A stretch of DNA of 64,000 bases, from NCBI GenBank assembly GCA_019916065.1, contig CM034236.1:53472690-53536689 (forward strand), in the 5' to 3' direction. Numbering within the stretch: position 1 is the stretch's first letter; each line of letters begins with the position of its first letter. Of this stretch, positions 12,036 through 23,359 are shown one piece after another. Source of the DNA: Vitellaria paradoxa (lineage: Eukaryota; Streptophyta; Magnoliopsida; Ericales; Sapotaceae). The notes under the pieces are model-generated. The model was not told the DNA's origin and made no database searches. It saw only the letters and a program-made list of their open reading frames with translations. Position numbers and translations under genes: made by a program.

Positions 12036-13339
12036 ATGAATTGCTTCCATTCTTCTACAATGTTAATACTAAGCTAGAAAATTTGAGAGGAGAGATCTTT
12101 ATAGTTATACATATTTGTATGCAGAAGTCCAAAGCCAATTGAAATTACATGTTGTATAGTAGAAGTATATCATAGCTCCAAAGGGCTGTTCTGTGCTGTT
12201 ATTTCTTTAGTGTATAGATTCTGATTTGAGAAGTTGACCTGGATTAGATTTTCAGAGTTTTAATATCTCCTTTTCGTTTGAGTGGAGATGCTTTAGAGTG
12301 ATATTCTTATGGCTGTAAAATAAATTTTTTTTGCTTAATGTTTTGTTTCTCTTAAATTCTTTAGCAGAAAAGATATTTTTTTACTAGGTAACATTGCACA
12401 TGCATGCCTTACTGCAACCTTCTGGTTTATTTTGTGAACTAAAATGTGCTTCATTGGAGTGTCAAAAATCTCTAATAAGGGGGTCGAACTAGCAAGGGAC
12501 GGAAGGGTAACCTTTTTTTAGATTCTTTTGGATTTGGAGGGTTGCATTGGTTTCGATGTTAGTTCAAGAACCACGAGAATGGGGCCGTTAAATTAAAATT
12601 CAGTGCCGTTGAACTAAAATTCAACTGTCTAGACACGTTCACATCTTCTTAAGATTAAAATATGTGAATGCATTTGAAAAATTTAACGATCCCCAATCTC
12701 AATATTGCTAAGTTTGACACTGAAACCAATGCCAGCCTCCTCTTCTAATTCTCTCTGCCACTTGGAGCTAATGCCACATGTCATGATAACATGCACAGAT
12801 GATCCAATGCATTAACCATTTGGTTGGTACTTCAAATAAGAGATGGTCAACCTTGGGCTGGTCTGATGCAAGGATATTAAAATTGTATGCTCCATTCAAG
12901 CTCGGCCTAACTTGCTGTTATAAGTCTTTATAAAATTTCAAACAAATACTGTACGCAAGTCCAAACCCATTTATTAGTCATATATAATAAGTAAAATATA
13001 TTCTTCTGTGTTGTATATTAAATTAAATTAATATAAGTTTCATTAATTATTTATTAAAAATAAACCGGAGGTGAACAGCTAACAATTACTCTCGTAACAT
13101 TTATCCCTCAATTTTTAGCCTTACATCAAACTCGACTTTCAGGCATGGTAAGCATATAACCCAAGTAAACTATTTTGCATGCCTAATCCCTTGCAAAAAT
13201 ATATTAAAAAGTCTAGGCTACAATTTGATGTCCAGAACAATGGGAAAATATATATATATGCATATTTATAAATGAAAAAAGTATATGGAAAAACCCTGCT
13301 TACCAGGGCCCATGAAAAAGGTAATTCGAGTAACAAAAA
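12036..13339. other. Kinase 3' UTR and spacer
   Basis: The 3' UTR of the kinase gene probably runs to about 12.3 kb; an AATAAA is present near 12319. The rest is AT-rich with no gene. A minus-strand open frame at 13139-13336 has no recognisable feature. Confidence 0.5.
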
Positions 13340-13734
13340 GGGAAAATTGTATCCAAGTCATACTTTATAATCTTTTAAGACTATTAGTCATACCAAAAAA
13401 AAAGTATTACTTTTAAGTTACATTAATGTGGAAAGTTTTGTATTTAAGTCACACTTTTGAGTGGATCCCACGAGTTTGTTTTACATATAATTTATAATAT
13501 GATTTAAATGCCCTTTTTTCTATAATTAACTTAGATGAAGTTGCCGAAAATTATGGAACCGGGAATCACGTTTTCCGTTTTTGTTTCATTCCTTATAAAT
13601 TGAGTAAAGATATAGTGAGATAAAAATCTGTTAAAGGATTATATACGAAAGAATACACACGGATTATGTGATTTTGCGCTGTGAGATTAACGTTAGTCGA
13701 AGGCATACATACGGATCTGGATTACGTATTTAAA

Positions 13735-14818
13735 CACATGTCTGCCGTACTGTTTTTTTTAGGATGCATGCTCATTCAAAAACAGTACCGCATGACTCTA
13801 TCATGCAAACATCACATGTAAACACAAAAATAGTTCACATATCAAACGAATGACCGACAATACCGCATGTGTGACAGTACCACATGTCTGCGGTACTGTT
13901 TTTTTTAGGATGCATGCTCATTCAAAAACAGTACCGCATGACTCTATCATGCAAACATCACATTTAAACACAAAAATAGCTAACATATTAAACGAATGAT
14001 CGACAGTACTGCATGTGTGACAGTACCACATGTTTGCGGTACTATTTTTTTTAGGATGCATGCTCGTTCAAAAACAGTACCGCATGACTCTATCATGCAA
14101 ACATTACATTTAAACACAAAAATAGTTCACATATCAAACGAATGACCGACAGTACCGCATGTGTGACAGTACCACATGTTTGCGGTACTGTTTTTTTTAG
14201 GATGCATACTTGTTCAAAAACAGTACCGCATGATTCTATCATGCAAACATCACATGTAAATACAAAAATAGTTTACATATCAAACGAATGACCGACAGTA
14301 CCGCATGTCTGCGGTACTATTTTTTTTAGGATGCATGCTCGTTCAAAAACAGTACCGCATGACTCTATCATGCAAACATCACATTTAAACACAAAAATAG
14401 TTCACATATTAAACGAATGATTAACAGTACTGTATGTGTGACAGTACCACATGTTTACAGTACTTTTTTTTTTAGGATGCATGCTCGTTCAAAAATAGTA
14501 TCGCATGACTCTATCATGCAAATATCACATTTAAACACAAAAATAGTTCACATATCAAACGAATGACCGACAGTACCGCATGTATGACAGTACCACATGT
14601 TTGCGGTACTATTTTTTTTAGGATGCATGCTCGTTCAAAAACAATACCACATGACTCTATCATGCAAACATTACATTTAAACACAAAAATAGTTCACATA
14701 TCAAACGAATGATCGACAGTACCGTATGTGTGATAGTACCAGATGTCTGCAGTACTGTTTTTTTTAGGATGCAGGCTCGTTCAAAAACAGTACCGCATGA
14801 CTCTATCATGCAAAGAAT
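13735..14818. repeat. 146-bp tandem array, eight copies
   Basis: The landmark TTTTAGGATGCA recurs with its AGGA at 13761, 13907, 14053, 14199, 14328, 14474, 14620 and 14766. Spacings are 146, 146, 146, 129, 146, 146 and 146. Each unit has three copies of a CAGTACCGCATG-type word, a conserved CTCTATCATGCAAACATYACAT segment and an AAAATAGTTCACATATCAAA segment. Between units, CAGTACCGCA and TGCGGTACTG form an inverted pair about 20 bases apart, so each unit can fold as a hairpin. Confidence 0.93.
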
Positions 14819-14829
14819 GGTGCTATTTT

Positions 14830-15022
14830 AACGAGGTACTGTTTTATTATGCGGTACTATTTCTTATGTGGGTACTGTTTTATTATGCGGTACTGTTTCT
14901 TATGCGGTACTGTTTTATTATGCGGTACTATTTTTTATGCAGTACTGTTTTTATGCAGTATTGTTTTATTATGTGGTACTGTTTTTTATGCGGTATTGTT
15001 TTATTATGTAGTACTGTTTTCC
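14830..15022. repeat. Short-unit minisatellite GYGGTACTGTTTTATTAT
   Basis: About a dozen degenerate 15-18 bp units (GCGGTACTGTTTTATTAT / GCGGTACTATTTCTTATG) follow the last 146-bp unit. The GCGGTACTGTTTT core is also part of the larger unit. The open frame through it (14743-15096) merely translates the repeat. Confidence 0.85.
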
Positions 15023-15023
15023 T

Positions 15024-15185
15024 AAACAGTTTTGATTTTGTTTCCAAAAATCGGTTTTGCTTGCTTTGTAAAGAAGATGGAAAGTCGCGGAATTAGGTTT
15101 TTCTCAAACAGTTTTGATTTTGTTTCCAAAAATCGATTTTGCTTGCTTTATAAAGAAGATGGAAAGTCACAGAAGTTATGAGTAA
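15024..15185. repeat. Tandem duplication, period about 82 bp
   Basis: AAACAGTTTTGATTTTGTTT begins at 15024 and again at 15106. Each copy continues with CCAAAAATCGRTTTTGCTTG and AAAGAAGATGGAAAGTCRC. Confidence 0.85.
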
Positions 15186-15335
15186 AATGTGCACTATTTT
15201 CGGATAAAACTAACAGTTTTGAAATGTAATGAAAAACGCGTGATGTCATTTTTTGTCTTTTTGTTGCAAGTGTGACTTATTCACAAGTAATGTTTTTGGG
15301 TATGACTTAAATCATTGTAAGTCCATAAATAGTGA

Positions 15336-17971
15336 CCGGCTTTTAAAAACCCCTAACAAAAACTGCACCCTAGTGATGTTCAAAACCCAACTTGACTTGG
15401 GCATCATTCTAATTGCCTGGTGTTTTCTGCGCTCCATTCAATACTTATATATACCAGCAATTGCCCGTGCTGAAAAGTATAGAAAGATAATTTGGTGTAT
15501 AAATAACTTAAATTTAAATTTATAAAGTAAACTTATATAAAAATTTTTACACCTATAAAAATAAAACTTATTAATCAAAAGAGATTAAAGTATAAAATTT
15601 TATTATTTATTACAAATATTATCAAAATTTTTAAAATATTAATTTAAAATCTTTTATATAAAAAATATTAAAAAAATATGAAAAGAGTGAGAAAAAAAAG
15701 AAAATTAATTCTGATCATTTAACAAATTTAACAGTTTGAAAATATCCCATATTCAAAATTTTAAACTTTCTTATTATATATATAGATGACACATGATGTA
15801 AAAGTGTATATATTTAAAATTTAAGTTTTAAGCATATTAAAATTGAAATTTTAATTTAAATGTTTATTTTTAATAAAATTTTTAAAAATTTAAAATTAAA
15901 TATATTTTTTTAAATAAAAAATTTAATTGACTTTGTCTAATAGATATCCATAGATTATTTAATAATAATAGATAATATAAGCAAAATATAATTTGTATAA
16001 TTTTACAAAATATAACATATATATTTATTTGAATTTCAAATTTCAAATTCAAAAGATGTGTTTTATTATATAGGTATTTAATAAGTGATGACTATAGTAA
16101 AACTTTAGTGATGACTGAAACAAATATTAAATTAAAAGAAGTATTTTATTATATAAATATCATATTATATATATATAAAGTAGAGTTTGACAACACCGCT
16201 ATTCTACATAAGACTTAACTTATGCTACGGTTGTGACACGAGTCACTTAATTATAACTATTTTGTGCCATATAGGACTTAAGTTGTACTACGGTTGTGAC
16301 ACGTGTATGGTTATGGTATGTGTCACTTAATTATAGTTATCTTAATTATCTTATAAAAAAAATTCGTATTTTACATAATTATTACTTATTCACAATTTTA
16401 ATTTTAATATTTTTATTTAATCTATACTACTATTTATCATATAACTTCTTATTTTTATTTTTTTTATTTAAAACATATTCTCATTTTTTATTTTTCTATA
16501 TTTTAATAAATTATTATTTAAAACATAATAAATATTATTGTTGTTATTAAACAAGATAATGCAAAACAATATTTACTCTATTAAATAAAGGTTTTAATAT
16601 TACTACTATTATTAAACAAAATAACATAAAAAAATAATTAGCTTGTTAAATAAATATTTTAATTTATTAACATAAATTTATAATTATAATTATCTTAATT
16701 TATAATTATGTAATTTAAATGGAATTAGTGTTGTATATAATTACCACTTATTGACAATTTTATTTAAATTAGAATGTTTGTGGATATCATTTGATATTTC
16801 TATTTAATTGACACTTTTATTTAATTAGCATATAATTTCTTATTTTTTTATTTTTCATAATTTAATAAATTATTATTTAAAAAACAATAAATAGAATGCA
16901 AAAAGACAATTAACCTGTTAAATAAAGATTTTAATGTATTAACAACTAACATATCATTTTTTATTTTTATCATTAGGCAAAATAAGTGATATATTCTAAA
17001 TCAAATTGTAATATTATTTATTAAAATTATACATATATTATAATATTATTTATTAAAAAATATCAAACAATATTAGAAATTAAGAAATAAAATTGGGAAT
17101 AGATAAATCGATCTAATTAATTACCACTCAAACTTTTCTTAGATTTAAACTTTTAATTTGATCAAAATAGTATTCTAATCCAAATACGATAAGACTTTCA
17201 AATAGTATTCTAATCTAAATAGAATAAAACTTTCTTAAATACAAAATATATAATAGATACGAATTTTTTTTTTCTTTCAAATTTCTTGAAGACTTTTTAT
17301 TACAATAATTTTCTCTTTGACTTTGCGATTTGCTAGGTATGTACTTAAATTTTAATTTTTAGAAGTCTTTATATGTAATTGATATATATTTTATAAGTTT
17401 TTTATATGTAATTGATATATATATACACACACTGTAGTAAGAAGAGTAGAAATAATAATTATAAAAATTATTTAATTATATGAGTAAGTGTTGTTATTCT
17501 CTAACCTTTTGATTTTTTCTTTCTTTTTATTTATTAATATTTGAATTTACTCGAATCAATACTATTAATGGTATCAATATTTTAATTTGTTTTACGTTTA
17601 CTATTTGATTAAATTTATATAAACAACAACATATGTTACTTTCAAATATATTTCTATAACTTAACTGTTTTAGCATATAATAGTACTTTCAAATTAGTAA
17701 TATAATATGATAAATTCGTATATTACACAACTCACATTACTAGTATATATATATTTTTGAGGGAGGGGGGATTACGTCATTACGTTATGAACTAGGCGGG
17801 CTAATTACGAGGTACCTTTAAAAGAAAGGGTTAGTAGTAAGTTGACACCATCCCTCAAATTCGTATCACCCGTTGTTTCATATGTTATGAAATAACCATG
17901 GCAGTAGAGTGTAATGCTATGTTTGGTTATCAATGAAAATGGTAAATACGTTTTAACTTTTGGTATACTAT
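15336..17971. other. Very AT-rich gene-free stretch
   Basis: Over 2.6 kb of A/T-dominated sequence. It holds an imperfect 63-bp duplication around TACGGTTGTGACACG (about 16212 and 16275), and internally similar AT blocks near 16430-16690 and 16840-17060. Open frames at 15253-15525 and 16296-16550 are low-complexity and not regarded as genes. Confidence 0.6.
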
Positions 17972-18128
17972 GGGTGCATTTGAAATGACAAAAAGTGAGA
18001 TAAAATAAAATAAAATGAGATAATTTATGAATTCGTATTCGTGCAGTGAGATAAAAAATGAATAATTTTTAAAAATTTTTAAAAATTTTCAGAATTTTTC
18101 AAAAATTTTTAGCAAACTAAATGTACCC
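17972..18128. mobile_element. MITE, family C copy 1
   Basis: About 157 bp starting GGGTGCATTTGAAATGA and ending ACTAAATGTACCC. The core GTGAGATAAAATAAAATAAA, a TTCGTGCAGTGAGATAAAAA block and an AATTTTTAAAAATTTTTA block are shared with other family C copies. TAT flanks both ends. Confidence 0.75.
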
Positions 18129-18582
18129 TATAATAAAAAATTTCTTTTGATAGTGTTTAATATGTATGAATATATTTAGAAATGAAATAAGAGTACAAAT
18201 CAAAAGATTAAATTGCCCTTATATTTTTAATATATATATATATATATATATAATTACTTAAAAATAAGAATAGTTTTTTCAATTCACATCTTGTAAAGAA
18301 GTCCTCCGTTTGCGAAGTTGTCAAATCTTATATCCAATTTTACAAATTCGAAAAGATAAAAATTTCAGTTCCTTGATCATCAAAGATCAATTGAATATAA
18401 AAAATAATCGCTGTACAAGAAATTCTTTTTCCACGTTATGAAGCATATCGCCAAATAATCATGGCATAACAACTTCTGCTATAATAGAAACTCAGTAGCC
18501 ATTTAGTATTTGGCTCGGTTGGGTTAGCGATCTGTCCATTAGTTTCACTGTACACATTCATCATGTTCAGTGATATTCCCCA

Positions 18583-18613
<31 letters not shown>

Positions 18614-18648
18614 CACAAATAATAATAATAATAATAATAATAATAATC
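18583..18648. repeat. Compound microsatellite A(n)(CA)n(AAT)n
   Basis: A poly(A) run is followed by about ten CA units and then about ten AAT units. Confidence 0.95.
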
Positions 18649-18666
18649 ATTGAAGGTTTTGATTAA

Positions 18667-19002
18667 AGTGAGATTACAATTTATACTCCAGGTCCTAAAC
18701 GGAGTGCAATTGCTGCAAACCTAGCAGCAATGCTACCCAAAACCGACAGTGCTAGAAAGAAACGGAAAGCCTTGGGACAAAATCAATATCCAAGCTCTGG
18801 TGGCTTTTCGTGCCCTACTGCTGCTCGTGACAAAATATGGACCCAAAGGGCCTCACGCGACTCCCCAATAGTGAAGCATGTGAAGGGCACAAAGAAGACA
18901 AGAAAAGGCAGCAAAAGCAAAATTGTTTGCCCCGAGGATGAATTAGTGATTAGGGGTAGAAGACTCTTGATTGACACATCAGCACACCCAGAAGCCGAGT
19001 GA
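18667..19002 (+). other. Unrecognised open frame or gene remnant
   Basis: The frame is open from 18667 to the stop at 19000-19002, with one internal ATG at 18730. The predicted peptide is basic and rich in Lys, Arg and Ser, with segments such as GPKRSAIAANLAAMLPK and KGTKKTRKGSKSK; I recognise no domain. A CAG just before GGTCCT (18688-18690) could be an acceptor. Base composition here (about 18.69-19.34 kb) is more balanced than in the flanks, so this could be an exon, a decayed gene or a non-coding RNA locus. An opposite-strand frame (18783-19055) is equally unrecognised. Confidence 0.25.
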
Positions 19003-19156
19003 GCTGCGCCAGGGTCAGAAGTTTTCACCAACTTGTGGCGGAGGTAGATCCTCATCTAGCCACATTGACATGGCAGTAATCCCATTGGTCAGTAGTATGG
19101 CCACTGGCATCATCCTAGTCAGCTTCTCTCTCTATATATATGTGTGTATATTATAA

Positions 19157-20147
19157 CACTTGACTCAAGGGCCTCCACGTGAACACTAATCCCAAGTTCT
19201 GTCCCAAGGAAAAAGATGGCAATTGAAGCAACCGGTCATGCTGATATACGTGGTCAGAAGCAGTCGGGAGGTAGATAACGCACTTGGAGTTGAAACAGTT
19301 GATGTTGGGGACCCAGAGCGCATCACTGTACTAGAGAAGCTCAAGAGAGCGACTTATAATTTTTGAATTTTCACTAAGAAAAATCATATTAATTTTATTA
19401 AAACAAATTCATGCAGAAATGCATTATGTCTCTACAGATAATAGTTCACTGTAAACTTCACTCGGGTCACTATACCTAAGGGGTGTGCTAGTAACAGGCG
19501 TGCAATCCCAGACGTTCGTCTAGTAATCAGACCCACATCGGATGAATGACTGGAATGTGCACAATAACATCCCTTTGTCCCAAATATGTGCCCAGATTTC
19601 CTCACCCAAACAAGGAGTAAAAAAGAGGTTAGACTGAGGAGAAAATAATGAGTGTCCGATCCAAAGTATATGATGGAAAGTAAATTTTTTGGAGTGGCGG
19701 TGCTTGGATTGTGCTACATTAGTTTTGCTGTGCTAACACAAAAGAAACTCAGAACAATGAATGGGAACTGGAAGAAGAAACTAATTGTTTTTAGTATTAT
19801 TCCAATGCCAGAGAATATACGAATTTTACACTATCGAGTTAGAGCAGCTAAGAAAAAAAAAAAAAAAACAGAGAGAGGGGCTGAAACCCTGTAATGTACA
19901 GACTCTTACTAAACCTAGAAAACCCTGACTCAGCACACCTCTTGCTTGGACAAGTGTCACCCTCGCATAGCGAAGTTGTCAACATTTCATCAGCCTAAGA
20001 AAACACACTTCTCACCTCTCCCACGTTGATGGATCCAAAAGCCAAAAGCCAAAAGCCAAAAGCAGCTGGTCCCCCACCCTTGGCCCGCCAGCAACCCAGC
20101 CAACCACAAGATAATACCGCTACTTTTCTCACCCACTGAACTTTCAC
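19157..20147. other. Spacer and distal promoter of the COL2-type gene
   Basis: No gene recognised. A poly(A) run at about 19852-19868 ends a spurious frame (19652-19894). A short minisatellite lies at 20035-20063. Confidence 0.5.
20035..20063. repeat. (CCAAAAG)4 heptamer repeat
   Basis: Four consecutive CCAAAAG units lie about 200 bp upstream of the CONSTANS-like start codon. Confidence 0.85.
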
Positions 20148-20153
20148 CACGTG
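20148..20153. promoter_or_regulatory. G-box CACGTG upstream of the COL2-type gene
   Basis: A perfect CACGTG palindrome in the context CACCACGTGTCAC lies 113-118 bp before the start codon. G-boxes are bound by bHLH and bZIP factors, including light- and clock-related ones, which would fit a circadian gene. Occupancy is inferred, not shown. Confidence 0.5.
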
Positions 20154-20265
20154 TCACTCCCCAGATTCTCTCAACCCAACCATGTAATTGCCTACAGTTA
20201 CCCCCCTCCCACACACCCCTTCTCTCCACTCTTCACACACAAAGCTAAGCAAACATACGGAGAGG

Positions 20266-22194
20266 ATGTTGAAGGAGGAGAGCAGTGTGGTGGATGTTAC
20301 CAGCAACAATTGGGCACGCGTTTGCGACACTTGCCGGTCAGCAGCATGCACGGTGTACTGCCGGGCCGACTCAGCTTACCTCTGCACCGGGTGTGATGCT
20401 CGCATCCATGCAGCCAACCAGGTGGCATCGCGTCATGAGCGCGTGCGGGTATGTGAGGCATGTGAGCGTGCACCGGCAGCCTTCATATGCAAAGCCGACT
20501 CTGCATCACTCTGTGCCACATGCGATGTAGATATCCATTCTGCCAATCCATTGGCACGCCGCCACCACCGTGTCCCAATTCTGCCCATACCCGGCTGCCT
20601 TTATGGCCCCTCGGCCACTGACCCAGGTGGTTCCCTAGCAGAGTCTGCAGCGGAGGCTGATGATGGGTTCTTGACCCAGGAGGCTGATGAAACAATTGAT
20701 GAAGACGATGAAGATGAAGCTGCTTCGTGGCTGTTGCTTAATCCTGTAAAGAACACTAATCAGAATAATAATGGGTTCTTGTTTGGTGGTGAGGTTGATG
20801 AGTACCTAGACCTCGTAGAGTACAATATTTGTCCAGAGAATCAGTTTGAAGATCAATGCAATAATCAGCAGCAGCAGTACAGCACTGTACCTCAAAAAAT
20901 CTATGGAGGTGATAGTGTTGTGCCAGTTCAGGCAGGAGAGGCCAAAGGTCAGCCTCAGCAGGACCACCATAGTTACCAGTTTGGGATGGAGTATGAGACC
21001 TCCAAAACCAGTTATGGCTACCCTGCTTCAATTACTCAGAGTGTAAGTTTTGCATAAATTTCAAAAGTTAAGATGTAATTTTTATGTTTTTTATTAGTTT
21101 TGTGGCAGGAGCTTCCTACATATCCCTTAATCAAACCGCGCCACTGCTAACGCAAGAACAGGGATACTTCCAACTGTAAATTCTATTCATCAAATCTTAT
21201 TTGGGGAAAATAAGCAGTAATTAAATTTATTACGCCTTTTATTAACACTTACTTCACTAATATTATTCTCTCCTTTTGTCTTCCTTTACTTTAAATACTT
21301 CTCCTTAAAGATTTCTTTAATATTTTATATTCACAAAAATCGCTGCTCCATGACTTTGGTCTCTTTCCACTAATTCAATGTCGTGTTTGAATTATTTTCA
21401 ACCCATTTAGTTTATTGTAAACAGATTGCATTAATTTTCTTTCCAATTATAGTATTAACGATCATTTACATTTAAGTTGATATGCCATCTATAAGCTTAT
21501 AGTAGGTAAACTTCAATTTGCTAATGATTTCCATAAAGAGAGTTCCTGAATATTAGAGAGTTCCTGAATATTTGTGAAATCCCCCCATTGTCTAAATAAA
21601 TATAAATTACAAAACTGCAGTTTCTAAGTCAAACTCCCTCTCCTACTGTATATATAGAACACTAACACGGTCGAATTCAGTTGTCAAAGTGGTGGACATG
21701 CATGCTCTCAATTCATTTTTCTTACCATGCATTTATTTCAAAATCCAATATATGTTTCTGTCTCACTATCCTCTCTACCGTCATGACTCATACTGACACG
21801 TAACTAATGGTGTATTTTGTGCTTGTGAAATCAGATCTCCATATCATCAATGGATGTTGGTGTTGTTCCAGAATCCACAATGAGTGATGTCTCAATCTCG
21901 CATTCAAGACCGCCCAAGGGGACAATTGACCTTTTCTCAAGCCCTCCTATTCATATGCCTCCCCAACTTACTCCAATGGACAGGGAAGCTAGAGTCCTAA
22001 GATACAGGGAGAAGAAGAAGACTAGGAGGTTTGAGAAGACAATCAGGTATGCCTCACGGAAAGCCTATGCAGAAACCAGACCCCGTGTCAAAGGTCGATT
22101 TGCAAAGAGAACAGATGTAGAAGTTGAAGTTGACCAAATGTTCTCCACATCACTAATGGCAGAAGGTGGATATGGCATTGTTCCATCATTCTAA
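20266..22194 (+). CDS. COL2: CONSTANS/COL2-type zinc-finger transcription regulator (two B-boxes and CCT)
   Basis: Two exons, 20266-21042 and 21835-22194, join in phase 0 to 378 residues across a 792-bp intron. Two B-boxes lie near residues 20-60 ([13 protein letters not shown]...) and 63-103 ([13 protein letters not shown]...), both with Cys/His ligands in place. Then come an acidic stretch (about 165-175), the middle motifs [16 protein letters not shown] and GDSVVPVQ, and a CCT domain at about 309-353 ([17 protein letters not shown]...GRFAKRTD). The C-terminal GYGIVPSF is the VP motif that binds COP1 in CO. The N-terminus MLKEESS and the middle motifs point to the CO/COL1/COL2 clade, closest to COL2. 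By family knowledge it acts in the nucleus with NF-Y subunits in photoperiodic flowering. The in-frame ATG at 20188 would add 26 Pro/Ser/His-rich residues absent from the family, so 20266 is chosen. Confidence 0.93.
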
Positions 22195-22850
22195 ACCCAG
22201 AAACAAGGAGCCAACAAGAGAAGAAGGAGACTCCTCACAAGAATTGTACCTGCTATTACAAAGGCTACTGTTACTACTATATCTGTCTCAATCTAATTTG
22301 TTTCTAAAATAATAAGAAATATGCTTATTAAAAAATTATAGCCCTGTGCATGAGGCTCTGCCATTACAAGAGGGTTCTATGGATGCAATCTCGCGTGCAA
22401 GAGGATCTTTTATTTTTTGAACTTGTAATGCCCAAGTGGTAGTGGAGCAACCTTAGAATTATGCTTTGTGATTTTGTAAATTTGCTTCTTGTTTTGCTTT
22501 TCTTGTAAATAATGCACTCTAAGTTTTGTTAATTTTTTCTGTTCAATTACAATAGCCCCTTTTAGTATATTTGCAATTAAGTTTTGGGTTTGAGGTAAAT
22601 ATGAATAAAATAAAGTTGGGAATGAAATATAGATAAATGCAAGCCAACCGAAATTGAAGACCCTACTCTCAATGGTGATATTAAAATGGAAAAGGATTTC
22701 AGTGTGATACCTTTTTGGAGGAGAAAGAATAAAGTCCATCCACTTGGAAAGGAATAATAAAGGGACTCCAGTAGCAAAATTCTCACATCTATTGAAAGCT
22801 CTGCAGCTCCATTTGTACAATGGGAATGTTATTTGAATTCAGCTGAGCTT
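22195..22850. other. COL2-type 3' UTR and spacer
   Basis: Contains the probable 3' UTR (AATAAGAAAT near 22310). A 136-residue minus-strand open frame at 22410-22820 shows no domain and is not considered real. Confidence 0.5.
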
Positions 22851-22854
22851 CTTG

Positions 22855-22975
22855 ACGGGGGGTCCTTCCTACTTGGACCTTGCCCTTTCAATGAAACAGC
22901 CAAATCAGCAATTCAACTGGCCAGACCCAGTGCTTGTTTTCTGAGGATTCAGCATAAGGATCTCATTTCAGTATA
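22855..22975 (-). pseudogene. Coding-like fragment with an apparent frameshift
   Basis: On the minus strand a frame from ATGCTGAATCCTCAG reads MLNPQKTSTGSGQL and then meets a stop. In the neighbouring frame the sequence goes on as IADLAVSLKGQG, PSRKDPPSRSSAEFK and a stop at about 22850. One extra base after CAGTTG would explain the break. The composition is typical of real protein but I do not recognise it. It may be a decayed exon, a 3' UTR coincidence, or part of the putative gene further along this strand. Confidence 0.25.
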
Positions 22976-23359
22976 AAGGACAGTTCCACACCAAAATAGG
23001 AGGCAAAATGATTGAAGACTGCATATAAAGTACAGTAAGGGGTAATATATTCTTTACTGACATCATTCATATCAAGAAAGGAAAGCATGTCATACTTAAC
23101 TGATACTTCAATAAGGCCACCAAACCTGTATCATAGAAGTTTTTTATTAGTTGAGTTGAATAAGGAAGAGGAAAAGTAGAGACTTGTGGTAGGTTAACTG
23201 TATAAAATATGAGAACCAAAGAATTTTGATAAAAGAAGAGGACATTAAAGAGAGGTGGAGAAATATTTTGATATCATGAGAAGACTTTGGGAGACCTTAA
23301 TAACCCTATCTAGTGCAGAAATGTAAGTTTTATACGTAGTATTGAGTTTGTAAAAGTAA

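Larger units (their letters stand above)
13340..15335. mobile_element. Element bounded by imperfect inverted repeats and carrying the tandem arrays
   Basis: The left flank carries AAGTCATAC...AGTCATACCAAAAA...TTACTTTTAAG...TAAGTCACACTTTTG (about 13350-13460). The right flank, reverse complemented, reads ATTTAAGTCATACCCAAAAA...TTACTTGTGAATAAGTCACACTTG (about 15265-15320). The same blocks occur in the same order, so the two flanks form imperfect terminal inverted repeats around the satellite. No transposase frame is present. A foldback or Mutator-like origin is an inference; ends are approximate. Confidence 0.5.

Noticed and set aside
13735..14818. CRISPR-like array (regular repeats)
   Set aside because: The whole 146-bp unit repeats, with no unique spacers, in a plant nuclear genome; it is a satellite.
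14743..15096. 117-residue open frame rich in Tyr, Leu, Phe and Met
   Set aside because: It only translates the 15-18 bp minisatellite; the hydrophobic pattern follows the repeat unit.
19528..19540. GACCCACATCG, resembling the plant snRNA upstream sequence element (RTCCCACATCG)
   Set aside because: One mismatch, no properly spaced TATA box, and no snRNA-like sequence downstream.
20188..20265. Upstream in-frame ATG of the COL2-type gene
   Set aside because: The 26 extra residues are not family-like, and CO/COL2 proteins begin MLKEES, which matches the ATG at 20266.
22410..22820. 136-residue minus-strand open frame
   Set aside because: AT-rich with no domain; it lies in the 3' flank of the COL2-type gene.
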